NCBI RefSeq assembly: GCF_017654505.1
Contig: NC_054571.1
Span: 411,376-475,375, forward strand
DNA length: 64,000 nt
Reading direction: 5' to 3'
From: Polyodon spathula
Taxonomy: Eukaryota > Chordata > Actinopteri > Acipenseriformes > Polyodontidae
This document shows positions 24,878 to 36,902 of this stretch, piece by piece. Positions within the stretch are counted from its first letter, which is position 1; each line of letters begins with the position of its first letter. The translations under genes and the position numbers were made by a program. Under the pieces are notes generated by a model. It saw only the letters and a list, made by a program, of their open reading frames with translations. It was not told the origin of the DNA and did no database searches.

Positions 24878-25599
24878 CATTTTTAAATCCATCTTGCATT
24901 CATTCATATCCAGCGCTGTCACTGCTACAAATGACTGCCGCGTGGTCTAGAAAAAGGTGACGCCTGAATTCAGCGTTTAAAAAGGAGGAAACATAGATTT
25001 CAATACTTCAGCTATACTTGGTATGTAAACAGAATACTCCATGACTGTTCACAGAGAGCTGTGGTTACTACAAAACTACAGTACTCTATAAGAATTCAGA
25101 GTACGTTTATATAACAAGTATAATGAAATAAATGAATATTTATTGTATACAGCCAGCAGCTATACGCTAACACACATACAGACAGCTCTAGCCTCATTGC
25201 TTGCAGGAATGCTTCTAGAAATCTAGTTTGCCATTTGTATTTGTCAGTGCAGAAATCAGTAAGGTACACATTGCAAATGGAAATGGGAAACCCCCATGCG
25301 GAGCCCTGAAGCATCCACACAAGTGATGAGTTGCACAGGATATATAACCAGCCTGAGGCATGGCCAGATTACAAGCTTAAGGGAGAAAGCAGCACAGCAG
25401 GCTGTGGAGCCAGTTTCATACAGAGGGGAAAAAAATATGTACCGGAATAGGGCTGGAGGGAATTTATTTAGCATCGGATTTTGGTACCAGGTGCAGGTTA
25501 GTGAGTAACGGGCGGTGTTGTGTGATTCACCTCCTTCACGGATTGTGTCTCCTGTCGGTGAGATGAGATTAGGTTCAAAGCTCTAGAACCACGAATGAG
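23993..25599. repeat. intronic sequence with GA microsatellite
   Basis: (GA)n with ACA interruptions at 24809-24875. The rest shows no recognised gene. The open frames around 24362-24721 have no domain signature. Confidence 0.5.
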
Positions 25600-25603
25600 G
25601 ACG

Positions 25604-25700
25604 AGCCCGCCTCTTTTGCATAGAGGTTAAGCCGCTTCTTGTGGTGCGCGGGGTCGCCGGTAATCGCTCCCAGACCCCTACAGGCAAGGGGGGGCACATC
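25604..25700 (+). mobile_element. tRNA-derived SINE head, family B copy 2
   Basis: cgcctcttttgcatagaggt taagccgcttcttgtggtgc gcggggtcgccggtaatcgc tcccag closely follows copy 1 at 14806, including the gcgcggggtc core before the degenerate B box. No polyadenylate or defined 3' end was found. Confidence 0.55.
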
Positions 25701-27945
25701 AGAAGCAGGTCTGATAAAGTCTCACTCATTCCCTGACTTGTCGTTCAAACTAATTGCTGTCGGCAAACATGAACAAACTTTATAGCGGCAGTAAAAGTTG
25801 ACACCTCTAGAAGCTTTACTGGAAACTCAATCTGGACTCAGCTGGGTCTGTTTTAATGACCTCAGAGCTGTCCTTCAACTCCAATCCCAGCTCCGATGCA
25901 CATACAAATAAGGAGGGGCAATCGTACCAATAAGGGGGGTCATTTCAAACGCACAGACGTCGCTTTTTGCTCTAGTCCCCAGCAGAGCTCTTGGCGTGAA
26001 CCCCAAAAGCCTGCTTGTATTTATACTCTGCCATCTTTGTACCAGCTGATGTATTCCTCCCTCGTGTGACACAGAGCTGAAGCTTGCCTGTTCTGCCTGT
26101 TCCCTTCACCTTCTATTTATAACTGCCTTGTTATTTTTTATTCCCTTTAAAAAAAAGGGCGGCGACAGGAAGCAGGCGTCACACAGGAACCGTCACCGCA
26201 GGAAGTGCTGCCTTGGAAAAAACGCTGAAGTTCCACTGTACTGAAATTAACCCTTTAGGACGATAAACGTAGGCCCACATCTTCCTCTCCTTTCCCTCTT
26301 CCTCCTCCTAACCTTATTACAAGCTCATTACAGGCCCTTCCCATCTTTCTATAGTTGAAGACTTTGCTCAAGGACAGACTAAATATTTCTCGAGTCGCCT
26401 TGACTCTGTTTATCTTTGAGACCCTTTTTTTATTTATCTCCGCGAACGTAAATTACTCTCTGCGGCTTTGCTCTTGTCAAAACAAGTAGCACACACTGGC
26501 ACTCAAACAGACTGCCCCAGGATCTTTCTGCTTATGGATTATTATTTTTTGTATGTTTTTTTTGTTCTTTTTTTGCTGATCCCAGCAGTGCATTTCACAG
26601 TGTTTATTGCAGGGTGGTGCGAGTCACATGTTACGCTGGTCTGATTTTTGCTTTGCTTGCATGCCGTTTTCAGGCAGCTGAAATACCTGTTTGCTTTTTC
26701 GCCACATCCAGTGATGTAGTCGATCCAGAACGCCGTCCTGTACTATATTCTACAGGCAGCAGCGATGTGCTTGATGTGCCTGAATAATACTAGGCGGGCT
26801 AAGTCACATGACTCCCATTTCCTGCCCACCTGTCTGATTCAGTCAGTCCTCTTAATGCCATGGAAAGAGCATTAGGAACGTCTTCTATTACCAGCTGCTT
26901 CTTTAAGAAGGCTGAAGATACCGGTGAAGACGACAGCAACAGACCGTGCGTCCATTACAACTGCGGACACAAACACGAATGAGGATGGGGGCAAAAACAC
27001 TGTGGAAAAGCTTGCAGAAGTGAGATAAATGCATTACCTAGTATAGATGTGGAACTAGAAGTTCAGCATACAAATACAAATGGGAATTGGTATAATCATT
27101 CTTGTTTAATAAATTGAATACATAAATTAATACACACATATTGACAGAAGCACGACGAGACTCAGCTGAAAAGTTCTGATTTTTTGGGGGTGAAAGGGGA
27201 AAAAGGCTACCGTTGATCCAGCCTGTATTTATTCATATTACTCTACAATCAGACTCTGATTGGGGTGTGCTGAAGGGATTTTAATCTGATCAAAGCTCCT
27301 GGGAAAAAAAACACTGTTATGAAAAGTTTTGGGCCCCCCCCACCCCCCCTGCTGGGTACGCAGGATATACGTGAATAAAATTATCAAAACAACTGTGAGT
27401 CAGAAAACAGAAAGAACGCTACAGGAAACACAGGGGGCTGCTGCTGCGTTTGTGTTTGGTCACCCTTTAACCCCTGAAGGGACGCGAGGAATCGAGCGCT
27501 CGCTGCTCAAAGTGTTTCTTCTTACACTTGAGAGTGACTCGAGCATCAGGAGGAGGAAACTGGCACTTCTGGGTGGCCAGACCCAACCTAGTCAGTGAAT
27601 TTTAAACCCTGCTTCGCGCACCTCATTGCAAAAATAATAATTTTTAGCATAATTTATATTTGCGGGATACACAAGTCCCTTCTGCCTTAATGGGTTGATG
27701 CTATTAGTTGTGTCTTGCACAGCAAACTCGCTCCCACCGACAATTCTACATCAGAGCACAAACTATTTTCTGGGGAGGCAACAGTAAAAGTGTCCTTCTT
27801 TTAACCCACAATCTAATACTTAGCAGTCCAAACTATAGAGGACAGGGAAAAACTTATAAAAGACCACAAGTCTAATGGTAGAAACGAACATACAGACCAC
27901 AAAAGAACTGTTCAGCATGCTAATTCTAGTCTGGGTTCAGCAGGA
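25701..27945. other. intronic sequence, nothing recognised
   Basis: No gene recognised. It includes T-rich tracts near 26537-26570 and a C-rich run near 27333-27349. The open frame at 27329-27598 has no domain. Confidence 0.45.
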
Positions 27946-28270
27946 GAAAGAACATCAGAACAGAAGAAAAGCTTGGGAACGATGAAAGCCTCGTCCCTGG
28001 TTAGCACACCATTCCCCCCGACTGGAGGAATCTCATTTAAAAAGCACAGGTTCTAGTCTTTTTTTTTTAGTGTTCCCAAGTATTTTAGATGCGTCACCAG
28101 GTAGGCTATCCTATGCCATTACTGTGTAAAGATAAAAGTGCTCCCTTAGCTTTCATTTACGCCCTCTTGTTCTTCTCTCTGTGCTAAGCTGGGATTGACT
28201 GTGCCTTGTTGTCCCCTGGGTTAAATCTCAGTAGAATGCACCTTCCTTCGAAATCAAATAGCCCTGCTCC
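27946..28270 (+). repeat. interspersed repeat, family C copy 2
   Basis: Has gaaaagcttgggaacgatga, ctggttagcacaccattccc, aaaaagcacaggttctagtc, agtgttcccaagtattttag and gtcaccaggtaggctatcct, in the same order as copy 1. The 3' part (ttgttcttctctctgtgcta) may also recur near 38390-38410. Confidence 0.65.
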
Positions 28271-30290
28271 TTTGCTAGCAGCCCATGACACAAACAAAGC
28301 AACAAGTGTTTGAAACAGCTTCATCCGAATGTGTCTCCGCTGGCTCCTGTGTTAAACGTTCCGTTGGCAAGGCAATCCCGGAGGAGATGATAGTAATTTG
28401 TCATCCTCTGCTTCTCCCTGATTTCACCAGGGATGTTTAATTCAGAGCCTGCCACTGTCGGATTTTTATTCTCCAGCCCTTTTATTTCACATCTGCCAGA
28501 TTAACTACTGGTGCAGAGAGTGAACGATCTAAACAGAACTAATCTAAAGAGAACAAAAAAACGAAGAACCTCTCTAGTCAAAACTAACCAGAGCAGTCTG
28601 TGTCCACTTGTGAGGAACACCAAACGTCCCAGAAGATTAATAGGTTTATTTGCCAGTGGAATTAAGATTGCATTTTATGATGGGTCGACGGATAACAGAC
28701 ATGGGAAGAGGACGGCTGCAGAGGACTACCCTATCAGAAAGGCGTCAATCAATGCAGCGCTCAATAACAGGAACCTAGAATGCAGTGCGCGGAAAACTGA
28801 AATCGACCAGAACCAAGCGCAGGATCAGTTATACTGAAGGAGTTGGCAGCCACAACCACAAGCAGACTACAACACCGATACACTGCAGCACGGTTCTGTG
28901 GAATCACTCGAATTCTTCTATCGTGTAGCGTGGGGCAGCTTTCTGCCATCCACATTCATGACTGACTTCTTAGGGTTTCTACAAAGGATTATAGAGGATT
29001 AAATTCATATCACCTACTGCAGCTGATTCATTACTTTGATCCGGCAAATAAAATTTAAACAAACACAGTACTTACGCTGTAATTGTTTGAACTGCTGAGG
29101 CTGAAGAATGCACTGAAGAGCGTATACCTGAAGTCAAATGATTTTGGATTATAGTCACGCTGCGCCTGCCATCATAAAACTGTCTCCAATTGGAAATATT
29201 GAGTGCTAAAACTTAATTAATATTCCATTACAGTTGCTATTCTACTCAACATCCCTGAGAGACCCTCCCGGCCTCATCTCTCACTGTTCTTTATCTAGAG
29301 GCGAGATTTTAGAGAATCAAAGAGGATTAACTAGCAGCAAGTAAAGCAATTAAAAAAACAAAAACTGAGCGGTAATTACTGCACTGTGCATTGGGGATGT
29401 GCGCTGCTGACGACAAACCTGGCTGTTAATCTCCCCCTGCAAATTAACACGCTCTAACCCTCTTTTTACTTGTGGATAATACTTGAGGTTCCTGAACCAT
29501 CTCTCCAAAGTGACAATTTATGGATTTCAAAAGCCCCCCGCAGTGTTCAGAAGAAATGCATCACCCTCGCTTTATTCTGCGTCGTCCCTGGAAACGTAAT
29601 TCTGACTCTTCATGTCGTGGCTCGCAAGTCATCTGAGAATGCCGTGGTCCATGGTCCTGATTTAAAATGTTTCTCAGAAACCGGGTGAAGCAAAAGTCCA
29701 CGTGAGAGGGGCTCGGCGGATGCCACCTGCTTTAGCGGCGCTCAGAGGAGATTGTTCTGCACAGTGTGTTGAGTCACAGTCCTGTGAACATGAAGCCTCC
29801 CCTGTTAACAGATAAACGTCCTCTCTACAGTGATGAGCTGCGTGGCTCCAATGTATTCCATTAAAGCAGATGACTCTGTGTGTACTAGGACAGTTTGGGT
29901 TAGGGTTATGTGTTTCACCTGACACCCCAGTGCACTCTGGTAAGTGTAGTCCTGCTGTGAAAGGTACCCGAGACAGATAAAACGTACCAGAATGCATTGC
30001 GATGCGAGTTGAAAAGCCTGAATTGTCCCAGAGTCAGAGCGCACGTGGAGACAGATGGGAACCTTGCATTAAGAGATTAAGAGGAATAAACAACAGTCAG
30101 AGTTGTCAAAGTAAGAATTTTTAAAACACGGAGATCCAGTCTCGATCAAAGGTAATGGGGAAAAAAAAAGTGTGCTTATGTGAATAATTTAACGTTTAAT
30201 TTCAATAACTGCTGATATTCAGACAGAAGTGATGACGCCCTCAAGTTGCAGCTCAATCATGTTCGACCAGATGGATTTGTATGAAAAGTA
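28271..30290. other. intronic sequence, nothing recognised
   Basis: Mostly unique sequence with AATTAA-rich patches (29200-29440). The plus-strand open frame at 28511-28837 (108 residues, basic) has no recognisable motif or splice context and is not called. Confidence 0.45.
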
Positions 30291-30612
30291 CCAGAGCAGG
30301 CTTGAGGCAGGGAGACTGAACTGCTCCCTCCTCCCTCCTCCCTCCCTCACCCCCCTAAGAGAAAGGGTGCTCCCTCCAGTCCAGGGCAGGATTGAGGCAC
30401 GGAGACTGAACTGCTCCCTCCCTCCCTCACGACCCAAAGAAAAAGGGTGCTCCCTCCAGTCCAGGGCAGGCTTGAGGCACGGAAACTGAACTGCTCCCTC
30501 CTCCCTCCCTCACACCCCTAAGAGAAAGGGTGCTCCCTCCAGTCCAGGGCAGGCTTGAGGCATGGAGGCTGAACTTCCAAATATAAAGGGAGGTCCCTCC
30601 GGTCCAGAACAG
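30291..30612 (-). repeat. minisatellite M2, array b (inverted)
   Basis: Four units of the M2 family in reverse orientation to the arrays at 16095 and 31385: gcaggcttgaggcagggaga, ctgaactgctccctcctccc, ctaagagaaagggtgctccc, tccagtccag. The last unit is diverged (caaatataaagggaggtccc). Confidence 0.93.
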
Positions 30613-31074
30613 GCTGCCAAAATGGTGCAGTTTATAGAACAGCTTGCATTGCCACGGCTGGTTCAATCTCTGTCTTTTTCTATCACCACCAAAACCGATC
30701 TTTTTAAAAGAGAAAGGTTTCTACAGAGCACATTATAACCAGTCTTCTTAAGAGAATCCTAGGGCCTCTTGCCAGTCATTCAAAATGATTCAGTACAGGC
30801 TCGTGATAATTGTCTGTTTGCTTGTAAACCCTGCAGGAGCCAATGAGCCGCAGCTTCCAAAAATAACACGCCTGTTGTCGAGAAGAACAAGTATGACTGT
30901 AAACCGACAGGAGTGGAAAGAAATTAGGAGCCTGACTCTTTTCACAATACCCTGGTATTTTATCACAATGTAGCAATTTCCCAGGTTCTTCTTATACCAC
31001 TGTGGTTCTCTATTATAGAGGAGAATCTGCATATGACATTCAGTACTGATTTCCCCCCCTCCTTTTGAAATAAG
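30613..31074. other. intronic sequence, nothing recognised
   Basis: The opposed open frames at 30776-30976 and 30785-30973 lack any domain. No repeat recognised. Confidence 0.4.
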
Positions 31075-31205
31075 ACTACTATTGCATAGCGGTTTTACCA
31101 AGAGCTTGATTAGCCCCGGAGTTTAGGTAACACACTCAGGTGTGTCTTATTAAACTCACAGTGAATCCAGGAATGGATCAAACTGCTATGCTATGGGAAC
31201 CTTAT
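31075..31205 (-). repeat. inverted-repeat element, family E copy 2
   Basis: Left arm ctattgcatagcggttttac and right arm tcaaactgctatgctatggg are approximate reverse complements. The centre has caggtgtgtcttattaaact, shared with copy 1. A half copy with ttgcatagcagtccgggttt is at 42532. Confidence 0.6.
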
Positions 31206-31384
31206 TCCCAAGCATGTCCAGTGCAGTTCCAGGTGATTCTGATGAATAGAAAAGTTGATTCCCCCTTCCCTTTGAACGGAATTAAATTCCCCTGAAGAAA
31301 TGAAAAGGCTCCCAAGCAGTAATAAATCACAGGACTCTTCCTGAGAAAGTGATTTGTATTGATTTTCATTCACACTGGTCTAAA

Positions 31385-31690
31385 GTCTCCATGCCTCTAG
31401 CCTTCTTACTGTAGGGAGCACCCTTTCTCTTATGAGAGGGAGGGAGCAGTTCAGTCTCCATGCCTCAAGCCTGCCCTGGCCTGGAGGGAGCACCCTTTCT
31501 CTTAGGGGGTTGGGTGAGGGAGGGAGCAGTTCAGTCTCCGTGCCTCAAGCCTGCCCTGGACTGGAGGGAGCACCCTTTCTCTTAGAGGGGTGAGGGAGCA
31601 GTTCAGTCTCCATGCCTCAAGCCTGCCCTGGACTGGAGGGAGCACCCTTTCTCTTAGGGGCTGAGGGAGGGAGCAGTTCAGTCTCCATTA
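31385..31690 (+). repeat. minisatellite M2, array c
   Basis: About four units: gagggagcaccctttctctt, a variable G-rich stretch ending gggagcagttcagtctccat, gcctcaagcctgccctggac. Array b lies 0.8 kb away in the opposite orientation, so the two form an imperfect large inverted repeat. Confidence 0.93.
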
Positions 31691-31994
31691 CCTCTGGGCT
31701 AATTCCAGACTGGCAGTAAAGGTGCCCACATCTTTGCCAATCTACATTAAGTACCCTTTCTGGTAAGGACTAGCCCAGCTCACCTCCTGCTATCTGCTCC
31801 TACTTTGCACCATATTGCATAAGAAACCGTGTCTTTATTATCAGTCAAAGCTCTTCATTTCTGCACAGCTCTTCAGCAGGAAAACCAGCCCATGATGGGG
31901 GCAGCAGTTGTTCTATATAAATCTCGGCTTAGTCTTTGTGAGTCATCAAAGCTGACGACTGAAATCCTCCAAGTTTGAGGGTTTCCCAGAAGCA

Positions 31995-32321
31995 TACAGC
32001 TCTGGCCAACAGTTTTGCATCACTCTATAGAATTAACTAATTTTGCTTCATAAAGTCGAAGGAAACCTGCTGAATAATATTACATTAACAGATTCTTGAC
32101 GAAAAACTGAAAAATGTGACATTTCGAAATGTAACATGAAATATTACTGCACTGCTATTATGGCTTTCAGTGTAGACTTTTGCGATATCATTTTGTAGTT
32201 TCTTTCATTACAAGATGTTAAATAAAAGGATCTAAATTGTGTTCATATACTTTTGTTCTTCTTTAAATTATGTCTCAGTCCTAAAACTCTATGTGTTCCT
32301 ACATTTTTGGCCAAGGCAGTA
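31995..32321 (+). mobile_element. Tc1/mariner-like MITE, family T copy 5 (complete)
   Basis: Complete 327-bp copy bounded by TA. Left end tacagctctggccaacagtt ttgcatcactctatagaatt; the right end is its diverged inverted complement (acatttttggccaaggcagt a). The interior carries gaaaaatgtgacatttcgaa and gatgttaaataaaaggatct. It encodes no protein, so mobilisation would have needed a transposase from elsewhere. Confidence 0.85.
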
Positions 32322-33390
32322 CAAATGACCATGTTAGTGTTTGCCTTTTATTGAACATAAATATAGGCAGGAAAAAACAACGAATAATGTGTTCCCATTA
32401 ATTCTGAAACTGATGCCAGCAATGCAAGTGGTTTCCTTTTAGTAAAGCCTCACAAGTTAGTGTTTTAAACAGTACACATAAACTGCAGTTTTATGTGTCA
32501 GGGAAGCAAGACTGCCAAGCAGCAAGATTTATATCATTTAGTCACAGCAAGACGATCTTGTTACAGTTCACAGCTTGTCAGTGCTTGTACCGATGGCTGT
32601 AATTGAAAACATTTCATTTCTAATATATGCAGCGGCCAGCGTTTTTAGATCGCAAATAAATAATACTTCTCGTTGCACGAGATTATGAATTCAAGCTAGC
32701 ACCTGCTCTGCAATACAGACCAGGAACAAAAAACAGAGACTTAAAGAGACGATCCAAGATGTGCTTGGTTATGCTCAAACAATTTTGAACAGGGTCGCAC
32801 TGGAAAAGATGTGAGAACGAGGGAGAAAGGCTGTGAGCCTGCACCTTGCAGAATATAATCAAACCTGCAGTAATGTGCAAAGAGCTATGGATAGATTTAA
32901 TAAACATGTCATATTAGTGTAAACTCAAATAGGATTGTGGCACACTAAAGGGATTTACTCAAACAGAGCTCGGGAGACATCGTGATTCAGTTACAGTCCT
33001 CTCTTCGGCTCATAATGGAAATATTTGGGAAGCCTGCGTTTACATGAATCAGTGACACTTTGGATAAAACCGTAAGTGAATCTGAATGTGAAGCATAGCC
33101 ACTTATTCAAGTACGTTTGCACTCAAATGTGAGCTAGGCAAGGCTAGCTACAGCCCGTTAGTTCCAAGATGAAACTTATCAATTAGCGTTCAGTGCTTTG
33201 AGCAACCACACTCGTTTCCTTACGGGGTCAGTAATTGGCTAAGAGAGCTTAAACTGGTTTGCATAACTAGAAAAACAAAAGGAAAGCATGTTGCTTCTTA
33301 AAACAGACCAATCGGCCAAGAGTATATCGCTCACAGGGCAGTGCTGCGTGCGCGACTCGTCGTTTACGCCATCCTCCTGCAGCCGGGCTG
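32322..33390. other. intronic sequence, nothing recognised
   Basis: AT-rich unique-looking sequence, no gene recognised. Confidence 0.45.
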
Positions 33391-33510
33391 TGCAAGCGTG
33401 TGTGCTTCAAAGGAATATCCACTAGAAAGAGTCCTGAGAGCGTCAGATGATTCTTAATGGTTAGGCTGACAGTTGGGTATTGGGTTAGGGACAGGTTATT
33501 GGGGTACATT
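33391..33510 (+). repeat. telomere-like-core foldback element, half copy
   Basis: tgcaagcgtgtgtgcttcaa aggaatatccactagaaaga gtcctgagagcgtcagatga ttcttaatggttaggc, then ttgggtattgggttaggg. This matches one arm and the core of the complete element at 59371-59641. The second arm is absent. Confidence 0.7.
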
Positions 33511-33572
33511 ACACAATAACTGCATGCCCTACCCAGTGGCATTCCTTACAGCGTGCATTGAAACCTGTATGA

Positions 33573-33740
33573 ATGTCCTTTTGCACGGCGGCTGTTATCA
33601 GTGTATAAAGGAGAAGCTATACTGGTTACCTCCCAATGAAGTGGCCATGCAGCTACAGAGAGTAATATTATCAATGTTCCTTGTGTGTAGGAAAGGGGGT
33701 CCCACCTATTTATCAACTTGCAGCTCAGCACTGGAGAGAA
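33573..33740 (+). pseudogene. possible LINE reverse-transcriptase C-terminal relic
   Basis: The plus-strand frame reads CIKEKLYWLPPNEVAMQLQR, then a hydrophobic stretch and GGPTYLS. This pattern resembles the end of non-LTR retrotransposon reverse transcriptases, where a HWLP motif is followed by a basic/hydrophobic helix and a GLAPxYLS-type motif. Only about 45 residues are recognisable and nothing upstream continues it, so it would be a short, inactive fragment. Chance resemblance cannot be excluded. Confidence 0.4.
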
Positions 33741-33835
33741 CAAGGGGGTGGAGGAGTTCAGCAGCAGTCTGCTTGCAGAGCCTCAGTGGTGGGCCTGTCC
33801 GGTTACGGTGTCTCAGTGTGGCGCATCCTGTTTGA

Positions 33836-34400
33836 ACTGCCCATCTCCACTGCTGCAAAGCCTTTGGAAGAGGGTAGCTCGCTCCCTCCCTCTGTCCTGC
33901 GCTCTCTCTCTCAACTCCGTGCACAGCTTGTTCTGAGCAATTCAAAGTTACCTCTGTGCAGGACAGATGGCTCAGCGTTTCCTATTTCTGCAGTCACAGT
34001 CCAGCATCCCGGGCAAGGCTCAAAACCACCACCGCGGCAGGTTCGAACAGCTGCTGTTTTTAAACGTGATTAATGAGACTGCAGCAAAGAGTGTTTCAAT
34101 TTGAATGTGTTTTACTGTGCGGTAGCTGGAATGGTATCCCCAAAAAAATAAGCACAGGAAACAGAAAAGGGATTTCGCGCCCTTTCAGATCAAGATTTTG
34201 GCTGCTGATTGTTGTACCGCTTCTCAAAACGCTTTACTGTTATTTCTGCACAGCGGCAACGTTTGATAGTAGTTGCACAAAGGCTGCCGCTCCAAGCAAC
34301 GAAATGAAACCGAGTTTCTGCTATTTCTTACTTTTACTGTCAAGCATCCTGGGATGTGCTGCATGAAGAGCGCTATAGAAAAGCAAACTGTATTGCAATA

Positions 34401-34453
<53 letters not shown>

Positions 34454-36196
34454 GGTGGGGGGGGGGGGGGGGGGGGGGGGCTGTTCTCATCTGACACCAG
34501 CGCGTAATGATTTCTTTTCTTTCTGACTAATTCCGCTTTCTGTCAAATTAGCACCGAAAAAGGACAAGAAAACTGCTTGTCAAAATAATTGCTGCTTTGC
34601 ATCTCTGATCTGTTTGGGCCGGCGCAGTCTCTTTTGAATTTCTAAAAACATCTGTCGCGTTAAAAGGGCTTGAAGTTGCAGTCCTGTCGCTGTGGAACTG
34701 GTGATCTGCGGCACTGTGACGGAATGAATAGCAATGTGCAGAGTCAGAGTGCCTACCCAGCCCAACTCAGACACACAGACACACTATCCTGCAGCACAAT
34801 GTTCATTCAGAAATAATGGCAAGACGAATTGGATTACTGAGAGCAAACCACTAAAGGTACAACATTAGATTCATACCCCAGTAAATTATCTTGCAAGTAT
34901 ATAGAACAGATTGCTTTAGTATCCTTAGTCACTACAGTTATTAATCCTAGGCTTAGTAGAGAGTAACGACACGCTCCTTTAGTGCCAATTATATTCTATA
35001 TATGCATGTCCTGGTATTAAACAGCTTCCAGTTTAATAATAAAACAAAACATGTGCTTGACCTAAATCCTTCGGTTATTAATTTTAATATTACCTGCATT
35101 TCTTGTAATAAAAAAAAAGTATTTTTTAATTATGGAGGTATGCAGGCATTTCAAATCCCTTGAAGATCATTGCCGCAATTCTAACAATCAGCCACCAAGT
35201 GGCGCTGTGAGCTATGCAAAGCTCTTGTTAGGAAAAACAAAAACCAAACAATAAGCCTCTGCGAATATATCTGAATGCAGCGATTTTAAAAAAAGTGAGA
35301 GGACTGTAGCAGAAAGTAAAAAAAAAATAATACAATTAATACTGCAAGCTTGTCATGTCGCTCTGTCCTAAAAAAAAAAAAAAAAACCACAATAATTATA
35401 TTTTTATACTTCACAGTGAAAAGCCTGTCATTTTCTGTGCTGTAAGAAGATAACAAGCCTAAGGGTATTATGACCTGCTTTGACGATGCTAATACAACTT
35501 GCAGCTGACAGGATGTACAGTATAATTACTGTACATAGAGCAGTCACCAAACCAGAAGACACAACCTCAGATCATTCCTGGATACTGAAGCTAAAATATG
35601 CACAAGTGACAAATACAGCATTAGAGAACTGCTCCACACAAACACAGGCATGTGTATATACCATTCCACCCCAGACAGAATCCTGGGCAGTTTCCTGCAG
35701 CTTACCATTCTACAGCAGTGTTACAAGCACTATGACAGCAATGATTATTAATGTATAGTGACAGCACGGTGAAACACATTGGTAAATTGATTCGCTGGGC
35801 TGAATTAAAATTAAGTTTATTAATAATAACAATCATAATAACTAAGTTGTTAGGATCTTTATCATTAAAGGGAGGTTTAGGAAAACAATAAAGGTAATAA
35901 GACATTTTAATTGGATATATTTCTATTTTTGACTTGCACAGTAAAGGCGTGAGAAATGCTTATAAAAACTACAAACACACTTGCAAACTTACCACGGAGA
36001 ACTTTGCTTTTGAGCTAGAGACAGCCAGATTTACTGCACTGTGTTTGCTTTTCATTCTACACAACTGGAGAAGAGCTTTTGCCTGAAACATCCTGAAATA
36101 ATATTTTTCTCATAATTTAAACCTTTGGTGTACACCCAAATTATTATTATTTTTAATTATCATTTTTGTACACTGCAGTTATACCTCCTTTCAAAC

Positions 36197-36197
<1 letters not shown>
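33836..36197. repeat. intronic sequence with GT/G-run microsatellite
   Basis: (GT)n from about 34401 to 34450 runs directly into a G-rich stretch of about 30 bases (34451-34480). A-runs are near 35326 and 35370-35386. A perfect palindrome tgtacagtataattactgtaca is centred near 35525. No gene recognised. Confidence 0.6.

Positions 36198-36902
<705 letters not shown>

Noticed and set aside
28511..28837. 108-residue basic open frame
   Set aside because: No recognisable domain or conserved motif. Length is within chance expectation for 64 kb and six frames.
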